A stretch of 64,000 nucleotides of DNA from Haloferax massiliensis (GCF_001368915.1 NZ_CSTE01000005.1:140241-204240), one strand, 5' to 3'. Positions 1-9,496 are shown, numbered from the stretch's first letter. Notes: generated by a model not told the origin, from the sequence alone. Numbers and translations are program-made.

Positions 1-1
1 G

Positions 2-109
2 CGCGTCCTTCGCGTGACCGTCGAAGGAACGTCCCGAAACAGTGCGAAACAGTTGTTCGAAGCGGTGTGGGCGCTCGTGGCCGACGAGCGAGCGACGCTC
101 GTCGCCTGA
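2..109 (+). CDS. C-terminal end of an unidentified protein (cut by window edge)
   Basis: The frame beginning at base 2 is open to a TGA at 107-109 and gives 35 residues ending in ALVADERATLVA. It lies 49 bases upstream of the next gene on the same strand and has haloarchaeal codon use, with G or C in most third positions. The start is outside the window. I do not recognise the family, and a fragment this short could be a chance open frame, so only its existence is proposed. Confidence 0.4.
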   Translation, partial: RVLRVTVEGTSRNSAKQLFEAVWALVADERATLVA

Positions 110-158
110 CCGCGCCCGGCCGGCGCATCGGCGAGCGCCGCGGGCGAGCAAAACACAC

Positions 159-788
159 ATGCCGGCGCGCTCCGAATCGCGGCTCGAAATCGTGGGACAC
201 GAAGACGGGAGCCAAAGCGCGTACGACGCGGTCGAGACCGGCGACGAGCTGGTGAGCTGGTCGCGGGCGTACTGCCGCCGCGCGGCGAGCGACTACGACT
301 TCAGCGTGGACCTACACCGCGTCGAGTGGGAAGTGTCCACCCGCGCGAAGCGCCGAGCGGCCGCGGTGAAAACCCCGACCGTCGACGACGCCGCGGTCGG
401 CGAACCCAAGCAGTGGGAGAGCACGTCGGCGCGCGCGGACCGACTCGGCGGCGCGCCGACGTGTACCATGTCGCTGTCGTGGCGGGCGTTCGAGTCGTTC
501 GACCGCGCGGAGTGGTCGGCGACGCTCCGACACGAACTCGTCCACGTCGAGCAGTTTCAGGCGTTCGGCGCGACCGACCACGGGCCGGCGTTCAAGCGCC
601 GCGCCGAGGCGGTCGACGCGCCGGTTCGCGTCCGCCGGTTCGCGGAGCCGAAGTACACCCTCACCTGCGAGGACTGCAGCGCGGACGTGGCCTACCGCTA
701 CCGCGAGTGCAAACTGGTTCGCAGGTCGTCGGCCTATCGCTCCGCATGCTGCGATGCGCCGCTGGACTGTCGAAAACGAGAGGGATAG
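159..788 (+). CDS. SprT-like zinc metalloprotein
   Basis: A 209-residue protein starting at the ATG at 159 (MPARSESR). The open frame reaches back to 42, but the upstream part is arginine/serine-rich and looks untranslated. Residues around 130 carry the zinc-protease motif HELVHVEQF (HExxH), followed by a downstream histidine (GPAFKRRA region), as in SprT/WSS1-like domains. The C-terminal 50 residues contain two cysteine pairs (TCEDC and ACC) that suggest a zinc ribbon, the usual SprT-family arrangement. By family knowledge such proteins act on DNA-protein crosslinks or chromatin-bound proteins; the archaeal substrate is not known to me. It stands alone between an unknown partial gene and a small membrane protein on the other strand. 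Confidence 0.85.
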   Translation: MPARSESRLEIVGHEDGSQSAYDAVETGDELVSWSRAYCRRAASDYDFSVDLHRVEWEVSTRAKRRAAAVKTPTVDDAAVGEPKQWESTSARADRLGGAPTCTMSLSWRAFESFDRAEWSATLRHELVHVEQFQAFGATDHGPAFKRRAEAVDAPVRVRRFAEPKYTLTCEDCSADVAYRYRECKLVRRSSAYRSACCDAPLDCRKREG

Positions 789-821
789 CGGGCGAACGCG
801 AGCGCCCGCCGCCCGGAGCGA

Positions 822-1016
822 CTACCGACTCGGCGGGTGCGCCCGCGCCTCCCGAATCGCCACGAAAGCGATGACGAGGACGAACACGAGCGCCAAGAAG
901 AACTCGATGCCGGGAACGGTCCCGGAGACGGCCCAGACGTACGCGTCCTCCGCGCCGAGGATGACGAACAGTCCGACGAGAATCGCCACGCCGGTTCGAC
1001 CGATGCCGAGTCTCAT
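822..1016 (-). CDS. Small two-helix membrane protein
   Basis: A 64-residue protein starting at the ATG at 1016. It has two hydrophobic stretches, roughly residues 9-29 and 37-55, joined by a short loop, and a basic C-terminus (IREARAHPPSR), so a two-pass membrane protein with the C-terminus probably inside. No family is recognised. It is transcribed towards the SprT-like gene and ends 33 bases from that gene's stop codon, so the two are convergent. Codon use matches the host. Small membrane proteins of this type are common in haloarchaea and usually lack assigned function. Confidence 0.6.
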   Translation of the reverse strand: MRLGIGRTGVAILVGLFVILGAEDAYVWAVSGTVPGIEFFLALVFVLVIAFVAIREARAHPPSR

Positions 1017-1389
1017 ACCCCGATTTTACCGCCGCGACGACATAAGCGTTGGAGGCGGCTGTCGTCGCGTGAGACGCGGCGGTATTGCTCGCTACCACGA
1101 ATACTACACCGACGGAGACCGCCGACCGAGTTAGATTGTGGTCTCGTACTTCCTCAGAGAGGAGAATGAAATCATTCACGCCCGATTCGAAAAGATCCGA
1201 AGAAGATACTCAGTCAAATAAGAGAGATGGGCAGACAATAATGTCTATTTTTTGCACTACTATTGGGATATTTGGAGTGGGAATCGGACGCGAAACACGC
1301 GCGTCGAGACACCGCGCCACGTTCACGCCACGCCCCCCGAGAGGGGAGTATTTATCACGCGAGCGCGACCCAAACCCAGTATCGAACCC
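1017..1389. other. Divergent intergenic region with promoter of the DUF1028 gene
   Basis: This 373-base stretch separates the small membrane gene (minus) from the DUF1028 gene (plus). A TATA-like box TATTTATC at 1349-1356 lies about 35 bases before the ATG at 1390. A small inverted repeat, CCCC-GAGA-GGGG at 1335-1346, sits directly upstream of the box. The stretch at 1190-1275 is AT-rich. No further gene is seen. Confidence 0.5.
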
Positions 1390-2079
1390 ATGCGACACGT
1401 CCCAGGAACCTTCTCGATAGCGGCGCGCGACCCCGAGGCGAACGTCTACGGCGCGGCGGTGACGACCGGCACCGTCGCCGTCGGCGCGACCTGTCCCTAC
1501 GTGAGCGCCGGCGGCGCGGCGGTCACGCAGTCGTACACGAAGCCCGAACACGGCCGCGACGCGGTCGCCCGCGCCGAAGGCGGCGAGCGCATCGACGACG
1601 CCTTCGAGGCGCTCCTCGCCGCCGACGACCACGCCGCCTACCGGCAGGTCCACGGCGTCGGCGCGGGCGGCGAGTTCGCCTTCACCGGCGACGAGTGCGT
1701 CTCGTGGGCCGGCCACCGCGTCGGCGACGACTACACCGTCGCGGGCAACATGCTCGCCGGCGAGGCGGTCGTCGAGGCGACCGCCGAAGCCTACGAATCC
1801 GCCGACGGCGACATGGCCGAGCGACTCGTCTCGGCGCTCGAAGCCGGCGAGGCGGCGGGCGGCGACGACCGCGGCGAGCTGAGCGCCGCGCTGCTCGTCC
1901 ACGCGCCGACGCCGGAGTTCTACCACAACCTCCGGGTCGACCTCTCCGCCGAACCGGTGGCCGACCTGCGCGACCTGCTCGCGGAGGCGCGGCGCGCGAA
2001 AGACCAGATTCGCCGCGAGACGGACGCGCAGTTCGGCGACTACCCCGACGAGATTCTCGACTTCGGCGTCAAGTACTGA
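1390..2079 (+). CDS. DUF1028 family protein (Ntn-hydrolase-like)
   Basis: A 229-residue protein from the ATG at 1390, chosen because MRHVPGTFSIAARDPE matches the usual DUF1028 N-terminus and a TATA box lies upstream; the open frame extends further back without support. The DUF1028 core (TFSIAARDP, VAVGATCPYVSAGGAAVTQSY, then a glycine-rich middle) covers almost the whole protein. DUF1028 proteins have an Ntn-hydrolase-like fold and are often found next to peptide transporters and amidohydrolases; their reaction is not established. Here the gene converges on a dipeptide/opine-type ABC operon, with an M20 amidase beyond it, so a role in processing the imported amide compound is inferred. The C-terminus (residues 180-229) is acidic and possibly helical. 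Confidence 0.85.
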   Translation: MRHVPGTFSIAARDPEANVYGAAVTTGTVAVGATCPYVSAGGAAVTQSYTKPEHGRDAVARAEGGERIDDAFEALLAADDHAAYRQVHGVGAGGEFAFTGDECVSWAGHRVGDDYTVAGNMLAGEAVVEATAEAYESADGDMAERLVSALEAGEAAGGDDRGELSAALLVHAPTPEFYHNLRVDLSAEPVADLRDLLAEARRAKDQIRRETDAQFGDYPDEILDFGVKY

Positions 2080-2123
2080 CCCGACTTCGCGTCAAATACT
2101 GAAAAGAGGCCGCGCGGGCGGCG

Positions 2124-4277
2124 TCAGTCCGAGTCGGCCGGACTGGTCTCCGCGCGCTTCGACGGCGTGATAAACGAGTCGCGCTGGCTCATCTCCTCAT
2201 CCGATAGGTGACAGGAGATGTAGTGGTCGCCGCCGTCGACCGCTTCGAGTTCCGGGAGGTCCCGCTCGCAGACGTCGCCGATTTTCTTCGGGCAGCGCGT
2301 CTGGAACGGACAGCCCGACGGCGGGTTGATGGGGCTCGGAACGCTCCCTTCGAGGAGGATGCGGTCCGTCTCGCGGTCCGGGTTCGCGTGGGGGACCGCG
2401 GACAGGAGGCTCTCCGTGTAGGGGTGGAACGGCGGCGAGAACACCTGTTCGATGCTCCCGAACTCCGCTATCTTCCCGAGGTACATCACGGCCACGCGGT
2501 CGCAGATGTGCCGGATGACGCCGATGTTGTGCGAGATGAACAGGAACGAGATGTTCTCGTCGTCCTGAATCTCGTTCAGGAGGTTGAGAATCTGCGCCTG
2601 CACGCTCACGTCGAGCGCCGACACGGGCTCGTCGCAGACGATGAGCTTCGGTTCGACCGCGAGCGCGTGCGCGATGGCGACGCGCTGTTGTTGGCCGCCG
2701 GAGAACTCGTGGGGGTACTTGCTCGCGGCGGCCCGCGAGAGGCCGACGCGTTCGAGCAGGTCGCCCACGCGTTCGCGCTTTTCCTCGCCGGTGGCGATGC
2801 CGTGTTTCTCCATCGCGCGACCGACGATTTGGCCGACGGTCTTCCGCGGGTTGAGCGAGCTCTGGGGGTCCTGGAAGATCATCTGCATCTCGCGGCGCAG
2901 ACTCCGAATCTCCGAGGAGCCGAGCTCGTGGAGCGGCTGGCCCTCGAAGTACACCTCGCCGTCGGTCGGTTCGAGGAGGCGGAGCGCGGTGCGAGCGACC
3001 GTGGACTTCCCGCAGCCGGACTCGCCGACGAGCCCGACGGTCTCGCCGGGGTAGACGTCGAAGCTCACGTCGTCGACGGCCTTGACGTGCCGCCGCTCGA
3101 CGGTCGGCAGGCCGCCGCCCTCCCACGAGAGGTGGACGTTGCCGAAGACGCCCTCGCCGGCGTCGAAGTACTTCTTCAGGTTCCGCACCTCGAACAGCGG
3201 CTCGCCGGTGCGGTCGATGTCGCGGCGGCCGGTCCCCGCTTCGGGGACCGTGCTCTCCGAGAGGTCGAGGTCGTCGGCGTGGAGACACGCCGCGCGAGAG
3301 GAGTCGTCGCCGACGGCGTCGAGCGACGGGTCGCCGCCGGTCCGGCACGCTTCGGTGGCGTGGGGACACCGCGGCGCGAAGTTACAACCGCTCGGGAGGT
3401 TCCCGAGGTCGGGCATCGCGCCGTCGAGCGTCGGCAGTTCGTCGTAGTCGGTGTCGACCTCCGGGATGGAGTCGATGAGCGCGCGGGTGTAGGGGTGTCG
3501 CGGGCGGTCGAACAGGTCGCCGAGTTCGGCCGTCTCCACGAGGTTCCCCGCGTACATCACGCCGACGTGGTCGCACGTCTGGGCGACGACGCCGAGGTTG
3601 TGGGTGATCATCAGCACGGCCGTCCCCTCGCGCTCCTGCATCTCGTTGAGCAGGTCGAGAATCTTCGCCTGCGTCGTCACGTCGAGCGCGGTGGTCGGCT
3701 CGTCGGCGATGATGAGGTCCGGCTCGCAGGAGAAGCCGATGGCGACGAGGACGCGCTGGCGCATCCCCCCGGAGAACTCGTGGGGGTAGTCGTCGACGCG
3801 CTCTTCGGCGTCGGGGATACCGACGTCGTCCATCGATTCGACGGCGAGCCGGCGTGCCTCTGACTTGGAGACGTCCTGGTGGCGGCGAATCGTCTCCGTG
3901 ATTTGCTCGCCGACGGTCATCACCGGGTTGAGCGACGACATCGGGTCCTGCGGAATCATGGCGATGCGGTTGCCGCGGATGTCGCGCATCTCGGCGTCAG
4001 TCTTCTGCAGGAGATCTTCCCCATCGAAGACGACCTGCCCGCCGGTAATCTCGCCGGGCGAGTCGATGAGGCGCATGAGCGACCGCGCCGTCACGGACTT
4101 GCCCGCGCCCGACTCGCCGACGAGACCCATCGTCTCGCCGCGGTCGAGTGAGAACGACACCTCGTTTGAGGCGACGACGGGGCCGCCCTCGGTGCGGAAC
4201 TCGGTTCTGAGTCCGCGCACGTCGAGCAGCGGGCCGTCGTCGGCCTCGCCGTCGGTCGCGGTGCTGGGAGCGCTCAT
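2124..4277 (-). CDS. Fused DppD-DppF type ABC transporter ATPase
   Basis: A 717-residue protein with two complete ABC ATPase domains in one chain. Domain 1: Walker A GESGAGKS at 54-61, signature FSGGMRQR near 168, Walker B LIIADEPTTALD near 188. Domain 2: Walker A GESGCGKS near 418, signature FSGGQQQR, Walker B LIVCDEPVSALD. Each half carries the oligopeptide-transporter tail with the HPYT motif and clustered cysteines (GCNFAPRCPH; GCPFQTRCPKK). This domain pair powers import of peptides, opines or similar solutes from the cytoplasmic face. It is the last gene of a minus-strand operon and overlaps the preceding permease by 4 bases (ATGA). Fusion of the two ATPases is common in haloarchaea; bacteria usually have separate DppD and DppF. 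Confidence 0.95.
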   Translation of the reverse strand: MSAPSTATDGEADDGPLLDVRGLRTEFRTEGGPVVASNEVSFSLDRGETMGLVGESGAGKSVTARSLMRLIDSPGEITGGQVVFDGEDLLQKTDAEMRDIRGNRIAMIPQDPMSSLNPVMTVGEQITETIRRHQDVSKSEARRLAVESMDDVGIPDAEERVDDYPHEFSGGMRQRVLVAIGFSCEPDLIIADEPTTALDVTTQAKILDLLNEMQEREGTAVLMITHNLGVVAQTCDHVGVMYAGNLVETAELGDLFDRPRHPYTRALIDSIPEVDTDYDELPTLDGAMPDLGNLPSGCNFAPRCPHATEACRTGGDPSLDAVGDDSSRAACLHADDLDLSESTVPEAGTGRRDIDRTGEPLFEVRNLKKYFDAGEGVFGNVHLSWEGGGLPTVERRHVKAVDDVSFDVYPGETVGLVGESGCGKSTVARTALRLLEPTDGEVYFEGQPLHELGSSEIRSLRREMQMIFQDPQSSLNPRKTVGQIVGRAMEKHGIATGEEKRERVGDLLERVGLSRAAASKYPHEFSGGQQQRVAIAHALAVEPKLIVCDEPVSALDVSVQAQILNLLNEIQDDENISFLFISHNIGVIRHICDRVAVMYLGKIAEFGSIEQVFSPPFHPYTESLLSAVPHANPDRETDRILLEGSVPSPINPPSGCPFQTRCPKKIGDVCERDLPELEAVDGGDHYISCHLSDEEMSQRDSFITPSKRAETSPADSD

Positions 4278-5173
4278 TCTATCGCCTCCACTTTGGGGTC
4301 GAGCACGTCACGCAGTCCGTCGCCGAGCATGTTGAACCCGACGACGGCGATGCCGATAGCCAGCGCGGGGAACAGCAACATCCACGGCGCGGTCTCCATG
4401 AAGCCGCGACCGGTGTTAATCATCAGCCCCCACGACGGCCGCGGGGGTTGCGCGCCGAGACCGAGGAACGACAGGCTCGCCTCCGCGAGGATGGCAAAGG
4501 AGACGTTCAGCGACCCCTGCACCAGCATGGGTGCCATGCAGTTCGGGAACACCTCGCTGAAGACGATGCGCGAGTCGCTCTCGCCGCGGGCGACGGCGGC
4601 CTCGACGTACGCCTCGTTGCGTTCGGCCAGCGCCGCGCTCCGCGAGACGCGGGCGATGTAGGGCGTGTAGACGAACGCCAGCGCGATGATGACGTTGCTC
4701 AAGTCCGGGCCGAGGACGACGAGGAGCGTGAGCGCGAGCAACACCGGCGGGAACGCCATCGCGGCGTCCATGACGCGCATCAGTATCTCGTCGGTCAGGC
4801 CACCGGCGTAACCGGCGACGACGCCGATGACCGCCCCGACGGCGAGCGCGCCGGAGATAGCGCCGAAGCCGACGTACAGCGAGATGCGGCTCCCCATGAC
4901 GACGCGGCTGAAGATGTCGCGGCCGAGGTCGTCGGTGCCGAACGGGTGTTCGACCGACGGGGCCTGCGAGCGGTCTTCGATGTTCGTCTGCTCGATGGGG
5001 TACGGCGCGATGAGCGGCGCGAAGACGGCGACGAGCACGAGCATCACCACGATGGAAAAGCCGAGCATCGCCTTCGTGTTACTGCGGAACTTCCGGACGA
5101 ACCGGGCGATACGGTCGCGCTGTGACTGCGTGATGGTGAACCGACCGCGGTCGGTCTCCTGTTCGGTCGCCAT
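4274..5173 (-). CDS. ABC transporter permease, DppC type
   Basis: A 299-residue inner-membrane permease. A charged N-terminal tail is followed by a first membrane helix (about 35-58), the DppC-type periplasmic segment with HPFGTDDLGRDIFSRV, and five more helices. The EAA coupling loop is visible as AEASLSFLGLGAQPP preceded by RNEAYVEAAVARGES. It pairs with the DppB-type subunit upstream, which it overlaps by a single base, and with the fused ATPase downstream. The solute cannot be read from the permease itself; the neighbouring amidase suggests an amide- or carbamoyl-bearing compound. Confidence 0.93.
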   Translation of the reverse strand: MATEQETDRGRFTITQSQRDRIARFVRKFRSNTKAMLGFSIVVMLVLVAVFAPLIAPYPIEQTNIEDRSQAPSVEHPFGTDDLGRDIFSRVVMGSRISLYVGFGAISGALAVGAVIGVVAGYAGGLTDEILMRVMDAAMAFPPVLLALTLLVVLGPDLSNVIIALAFVYTPYIARVSRSAALAERNEAYVEAAVARGESDSRIVFSEVFPNCMAPMLVQGSLNVSFAILAEASLSFLGLGAQPPRPSWGLMINTGRGFMETAPWMLLFPALAIGIAVVGFNMLGDGLRDVLDPKVEAIE

Positions 5174-6132
5174 CAGTCGTCACCTCCGTAGCGGATACGG
5201 GGGTCGAAGTACGCGTACAGCAGGTCTGCGGCGAAGTTCGAGAACATGTAGATGAGTGCGACCACGAGGATGCACCCCTGAATCAGGGGGATGTCGCGGC
5301 TCTGAATCGCGGTCAGCGTCAACCGACCGATGCCGGGCCAGAAGAACACCTCTTCGAGCACGACGACCCCGCCGAACGCGTAGCTGAACTGGAACGCGAT
5401 GACCGTGATGACGGGGATGATTGCGTTCTTGAGCGCGTGCCTGAGGACGATGACCCGTTGGCTCATCCCCTTCGCACGCGCGAGATTGATGTACTCCTCG
5501 CTGAGCACCTCCAGCATCGACGACCGGGTCATCCGCATGATGTAGGCGGTGAGCGCGAAGCCCATCGCCCCCGCGGGGAGGGCGAGTCGCGTGAGCGACC
5601 CGACGAGGTCCTCGCTCGGGGAGACGTACCCCCCGGTCGGAAAGAGGTTCAGCCAGACGGCGAACACCAAAATGAACACCAGCCCCCACAGGAAGATGGG
5701 CATCGAGATGCCGACGAAAGCGAACATCGAGGCGCTCACGTCGGGCGCTTCGTTCTGGTTGACGGCGGCGTAGACGCCGAGCGGAACCGACAGCACGACG
5801 GCGACGAGCGTCGCGGCGACCGCGAGCATCATCGACCGCGGCAGGCGCTCGGCGATGAGTTGCGCCACGGGCTCGCCGAATCGGAGCGATTCGCCCATGT
5901 TCCCCTGGAGGAGCCCGACGACCCAGTCGATGTACTGCACGTACAGCGGGCGGTTGAGTCCCAGTTGGGTTTGGAGCGCTTCGAGCGATTGTTCGGTCGC
6001 GTTGGGGCCCAAGATGAGCAGGGCCACGTCACCGGGCAGGATGTTGGTGACGGCGAAGGCGATGAGCGTGACGAAAAACAGCGTCACCGCCATGAACCCG
6101 ACGCGCCGAACGACGTAGTTGTACATCGACAT
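5173..6132 (-). CDS. ABC transporter permease, DppB type
   Basis: A 319-residue permease beginning MSMYNYVVRRVGFMAVTLF, the typical DppB first helix after a short cytoplasmic tail, followed by ILPGDVALLILGPNAT and five further membrane helices. The EAA loop (EYINLARAKGMSQR) and the C-terminal FDPRIRYGG are hallmarks of the family. It is the second gene of the operon, 15 bases after the binding protein stop and overlapping the next permease by one base, which implies translational coupling. Confidence 0.94.
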   Translation of the reverse strand: MSMYNYVVRRVGFMAVTLFFVTLIAFAVTNILPGDVALLILGPNATEQSLEALQTQLGLNRPLYVQYIDWVVGLLQGNMGESLRFGEPVAQLIAERLPRSMMLAVAATLVAVVLSVPLGVYAAVNQNEAPDVSASMFAFVGISMPIFLWGLVFILVFAVWLNLFPTGGYVSPSEDLVGSLTRLALPAGAMGFALTAYIMRMTRSSMLEVLSEEYINLARAKGMSQRVIVLRHALKNAIIPVITVIAFQFSYAFGGVVVLEEVFFWPGIGRLTLTAIQSRDIPLIQGCILVVALIYMFSNFAADLLYAYFDPRIRYGGDD

Positions 6133-6147
6133 TGTGTGGAATCCCTG

Positions 6148-7821
6148 TTAGCGGTCGAGCCAGTTGTCGCCGAACTGCAGCGTCGATCCGTCGGGCGCGC
6201 CGATGTCGCCTTTGTACTGCGAGGCGGCTCCGTAGAGGCTCGGCTGCCACCACAGGAAGAGGTGGCCGGCGCGGTCCTCGTGGAGAATCTCCGTCGCCTG
6301 GTGGTAGAGTTCGGCGCGCTCCTGTTCGTCGTAGATGGTCCTCGCCTCCTCGACGAGCGCGTTGTAGTCCTCGTTCACCCAGTTGGTGAAGAAGAACGCC
6401 CCGTTGGGGTGCAGGAACTTGTAGAACGACACGTCGGGGTACCAGAGCGCGAGGTAGGAGCTCGTCGTCGCCTGGAAGTCGCGGTTGGAGTAGACGTCAG
6501 AGAGCCACGTGCTCCACGTGATCTGCTGGATTTCGAGGTTGATGCCGACCTCGGCGGCGTCGGCGGCGATGACCTCCGCGGCCTGCACCTGCGTCGGGTA
6601 GGACTGCGGAATCTTGAACGTCGCCGTGAAGCCGTCGGACATGCCGGCGGCGTCGAGGTGCTCCTGTGCCTTGTCGAGGTCGCGTGGGCGAGGTTCGATG
6701 TCCGGGTTGACCCACGGGCTGCCGGGCGTCGCCGGGGACGCGGTGGTCTGACCGGTGCCGTAGAGGGCCGCCTCGGCGACCTTCTCCTTGTCGATGGTGT
6801 AGTCGAGCGCGAGGCGGGCGTCCCGGTTGTCGAAGGGAGCCACGTCGCAGTTCAGGCCGAGGTAGACGAGCGATTTCGGGAACTGCTTCTCGAATCGAAC
6901 GTCGGGGGCCTGCTCGACGCGGGAGACGTCCTTCGGCGCGATGCCGTTGATGAAGTCGTACTCGCCGGCGAGGAACGACTGGAGGCGGACGCTCGGGTCC
7001 GGAACCTCGCTCTTGACGATGGTGTCGATGAACGGGCCGTCCTCGTCGGACGCGCCCCAGTAGTCCTCGTTGCGCGTCATCGTGAACGAGGTCTCGATCT
7101 CCCGGCTCTCGAACTTGTACGGGCCGGTCCCGATGGGTTCTTCGACCATGTCCTTCTCGGCGTTCTCGGCGGGCATGACCGACAGTTCCGCCGTCGCCAT
7201 CTTGGCGAGGAACGGCGCGAACGGCTCGGTGAGTTGGACTTCGAACGTGTAGTCGTCGGGGGCGCGAAGCTCCTCGACGTAGTCGAAGAAACCGGTGGCG
7301 AGGTAGTCGCCGTTCTGGACGCGCTCGTAGCTCGCGAGCACGTCGGCCGAGGTCATCTCCTCGCCGTTGTGGAAGGTGACGCCCTCCCGGAGGTTGAACG
7401 TCAGGACCGTGTTGTCGTCGGACTGCTCCATCGACTCCGCGAGGTGCGGCTGGATGGAGTAGTCGTCCTGCAGCGCGACGACTTCCTCGTAGATGTTCTC
7501 CAAGACGCGCTTGGAGGCCGCCGAGGTGTCGATGTGCGGGTCGAGACCCTGCACCGGCACCGCGCCGCCCCACTGGAGCGTCCCGCCCTGCTTCCCACCA
7601 CTTGCCGCGGTCGTGTCGGTGCTCTCCGTGTCGCCGCCTTCGTCCGTGGAGCCCGAACCTTCGGTCGTGCCGTCGTCGGAACCGCCGCCCGTACAGCCGG
7701 CGAGCGCCACCGCGCCGGTCGTCGCCGCCGCCCCGAGGAAGGTACGGCGGTCGAAACGACTGCGACGCGTACCGTCGCCGGTGCTATCGGAGGAATCGCT
7801 CCCCTTGCCATTCTCTTGCAT
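6148..7821 (-). CDS. Tat-exported lipoprotein solute-binding protein, family 5 (DppA type)
   Basis: Start at the ATG at 7821 (MQENGKG); the open frame runs to 7875, but the internal ATG follows a TATA-like TTTTTATC at 7849-7856 at leaderless spacing. The 557-residue protein has a twin-arginine signal (DRRTFLGAAATTG, RR at 25-26) and a lipobox ALAGC with the lipid cysteine at 43, then a serine/threonine/acidic linker, as usual for haloarchaeal lipoproteins. The mature part is an SBP_bac_5 domain (LTFNLREGVTFHNGEEMTS, IGTGPYKF, VNPDIEP motifs). It captures the solute outside the cell for the permease pair downstream. It is the first gene of the operon. Confidence 0.93.
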   Translation of the reverse strand: MQENGKGSDSSDSTGDGTRRSRFDRRTFLGAAATTGAVALAGCTGGGSDDGTTEGSGSTDEGGDTESTDTTAASGGKQGGTLQWGGAVPVQGLDPHIDTSAASKRVLENIYEEVVALQDDYSIQPHLAESMEQSDDNTVLTFNLREGVTFHNGEEMTSADVLASYERVQNGDYLATGFFDYVEELRAPDDYTFEVQLTEPFAPFLAKMATAELSVMPAENAEKDMVEEPIGTGPYKFESREIETSFTMTRNEDYWGASDEDGPFIDTIVKSEVPDPSVRLQSFLAGEYDFINGIAPKDVSRVEQAPDVRFEKQFPKSLVYLGLNCDVAPFDNRDARLALDYTIDKEKVAEAALYGTGQTTASPATPGSPWVNPDIEPRPRDLDKAQEHLDAAGMSDGFTATFKIPQSYPTQVQAAEVIAADAAEVGINLEIQQITWSTWLSDVYSNRDFQATTSSYLALWYPDVSFYKFLHPNGAFFFTNWVNEDYNALVEEARTIYDEQERAELYHQATEILHEDRAGHLFLWWQPSLYGAASQYKGDIGAPDGSTLQFGDNWLDR

Positions 7822-8248
7822 ACAGTCGCTCCAATCCGTTACTGTGTGATAAAAATTGTGGTTGTGTGAGTACAATCCCCATATCGAGACGGAGAAGATG
7901 TAATATCAGATACCGTTCCGAGCGCCGAGCGCGAGGGAACTGTAGAATGACCAATTATATCTCGTCGCTGTCCGGGATTACTGCACGGATGTCAACCCGT
8001 TCGCCGCAGGCGACGGTCCATACCGACGGCCCGCAGGTCGCTCGCGGCGACCGAACCGTCGCCGGCGCGCGTCCTCGAACGTCGCTAACGTGCGCCCTCG
8101 AACGACACGGGCGGTGGGCAAGAGTCCCGGAACCCACATCTAACGCGCTGTACCTACTGATTTCGGGGATTTCTCGGTCGCCAGGTACTGTCACGCATGT
8201 GACCGAATTCCAAACAATAAAATAGGGTTAGTCACGAATCCGGGAACC
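7822..8248. promoter_or_regulatory. Divergent promoter region between binding protein and amidase
   Basis: A 427-base divergent region. The minus-strand TATA-like box lies at 7849-7856 (ATG at 7821) and the plus-strand box AATAAAATA at 8216-8224 (ATG at 8249), both at leaderless spacing. A short inverted repeat TTGT-N6-ACAA at 7862-7875 lies just upstream of the minus-strand box. It resembles the TTGT-N5-ACAA core found before the nearby IclR gene, which makes it a possible operator, but the spacers differ by one base. No gene is seen in the middle. Confidence 0.5.
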
Positions 8249-9496
8249 ATGCGAGTCAACCAGCAGCGACTCCGCAGTGACATCGAGTCGAACGCGGAGT
8301 TCGGGGCCGTCCCGACAGACGAGGGTCGGGGACGGACGGTCCTTGCCGGCAGCGAGGCGGACCGGCGGGCGAGAGAGTTCTTCTGCGAGCGCCTCCGGGA
8401 CGCCGACCTCTCCATCACCATCGACGAGGTCGGCAACATCGTCGGCCGGTGGGAGCCCGAGAGCGCGGACCCCGACGCGGCCCCGGTCGCGACCGGGAGC
8501 CACCTCGATTCGGTCCCCGAGGGCGGCATCTTCGACGGACCGCTCGGCGTGTACGCGGGGCTGGAGAGCGTCCGCGCGATGCAGGACGCCGGCGTCGAAC
8601 CCGTCCGCCCCGTCGAGGTCGTCAACTTCACCGAGGAGGAGGGCCAGCGGTTCGGCGGCGGCCTCATCGGGTCGGCGGTCGCCGTCGGCGAGCTGAGCGT
8701 CGCGGAGGCGCTCGATATCGAGGACGCCGACGGGATTCCGCTCGGCGACGCCCTCGCGGACATCGGCTACCGGGGTGACGGGCGCATCGACGCCGCGGAC
8801 TGGGACGCGTGGATAGAGCTCCACATCGAGCAGTCCGAGCGCCTCGAAGACGCGGCGGTCCCGGCCGGCGTCGTCACGAGCATCGTCGGCCTCTCGCGCT
8901 GTGCCGTCGAAATCACGGGCGAGGCCGACCACGCGGGGTCGACGCTCATGGACGACCGCTCGGACGCGCTCGCCGCCGCCAGCGAGTTCGTCCTCGACGT
9001 GGAGCGCGCGACGAACGAGCGGGGCGAGGTCTCGGAGACCGCGGTCGGAACCGTCGGCAAACTGGAGGTCTCGCCGAACGCGCCCAACGTCATCGCCGGA
9101 AAGGTCGACCTGACCGTCGACGTCCGCGACGTGGCGTACGACTCCATCGAGTACGTCATCGACGAGGCGGAGGCGAGCCTCGACCGCATCGAGGCCGAGC
9201 GCCCGGTCGAGACCGCGCTCTCGCACCCGTGGGACCGCAAGCCCGTCGAGATGAGCGAGCGGTGCCGCGCCGCGCTCCACGACGCCGGGACCGACGCCGA
9301 CCTCGAAACCCTCGACCTCCACTCCGGGGCCGGCCACGACACTATGCACGTCGCGGCCGTCACCGACGCCGCGCTGCTCTTTGCCCCCTCCCGCGACGGC
9401 ATCTCCCACAACCCCCGCGAGTGGACCGACTGGGAGGACTGCGCCGACGCGACCCGCGTGCTCGCCGGCGCGCTCGCCGACCTCGCGACCGAGTGA
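8249..9496 (+). CDS. M20 family amidase, N-carbamoyl-L-amino acid hydrolase / allantoate amidohydrolase type
   Basis: A 415-residue cytoplasmic metallopeptidase-fold enzyme. Likely metal ligands are visible: H85 in GSHLDSV, D96 in FDGPLG, the EEE at 129-131 with GQRF, H192 in LHIEQ, and the late HSGAGHD histidine. DHAGST (H228) lies in the dimerisation domain. These are features of the hydantoinase/carbamoylase subfamily, which removes a carbamoyl group from N-carbamoyl amino acids or ureides with two divalent metals. Exact substrate (carbamoyl amino acid, allantoate, ureidoglycolate) cannot be decided from motifs. It is divergent from the ABC importer operon and precedes an IclR regulator, so import followed by decarbamoylation is a reasonable inference. 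Confidence 0.9.
   Translation: MRVNQQRLRSDIESNAEFGAVPTDEGRGRTVLAGSEADRRAREFFCERLRDADLSITIDEVGNIVGRWEPESADPDAAPVATGSHLDSVPEGGIFDGPLGVYAGLESVRAMQDAGVEPVRPVEVVNFTEEEGQRFGGGLIGSAVAVGELSVAEALDIEDADGIPLGDALADIGYRGDGRIDAADWDAWIELHIEQSERLEDAAVPAGVVTSIVGLSRCAVEITGEADHAGSTLMDDRSDALAAASEFVLDVERATNERGEVSETAVGTVGKLEVSPNAPNVIAGKVDLTVDVRDVAYDSIEYVIDEAEASLDRIEAERPVETALSHPWDRKPVEMSERCRAALHDAGTDADLETLDLHSGAGHDTMHVAAVTDAALLFAPSRDGISHNPREWTDWEDCADATRVLAGALADLATE

Noticed and set aside
5437..7869. An 810-codon open frame on the plus strand
   Set aside because: It is the antisense of the ABC transporter genes. Its composition is Arg/Asp/Val/Leu-rich with no domain, a usual effect of high GC.
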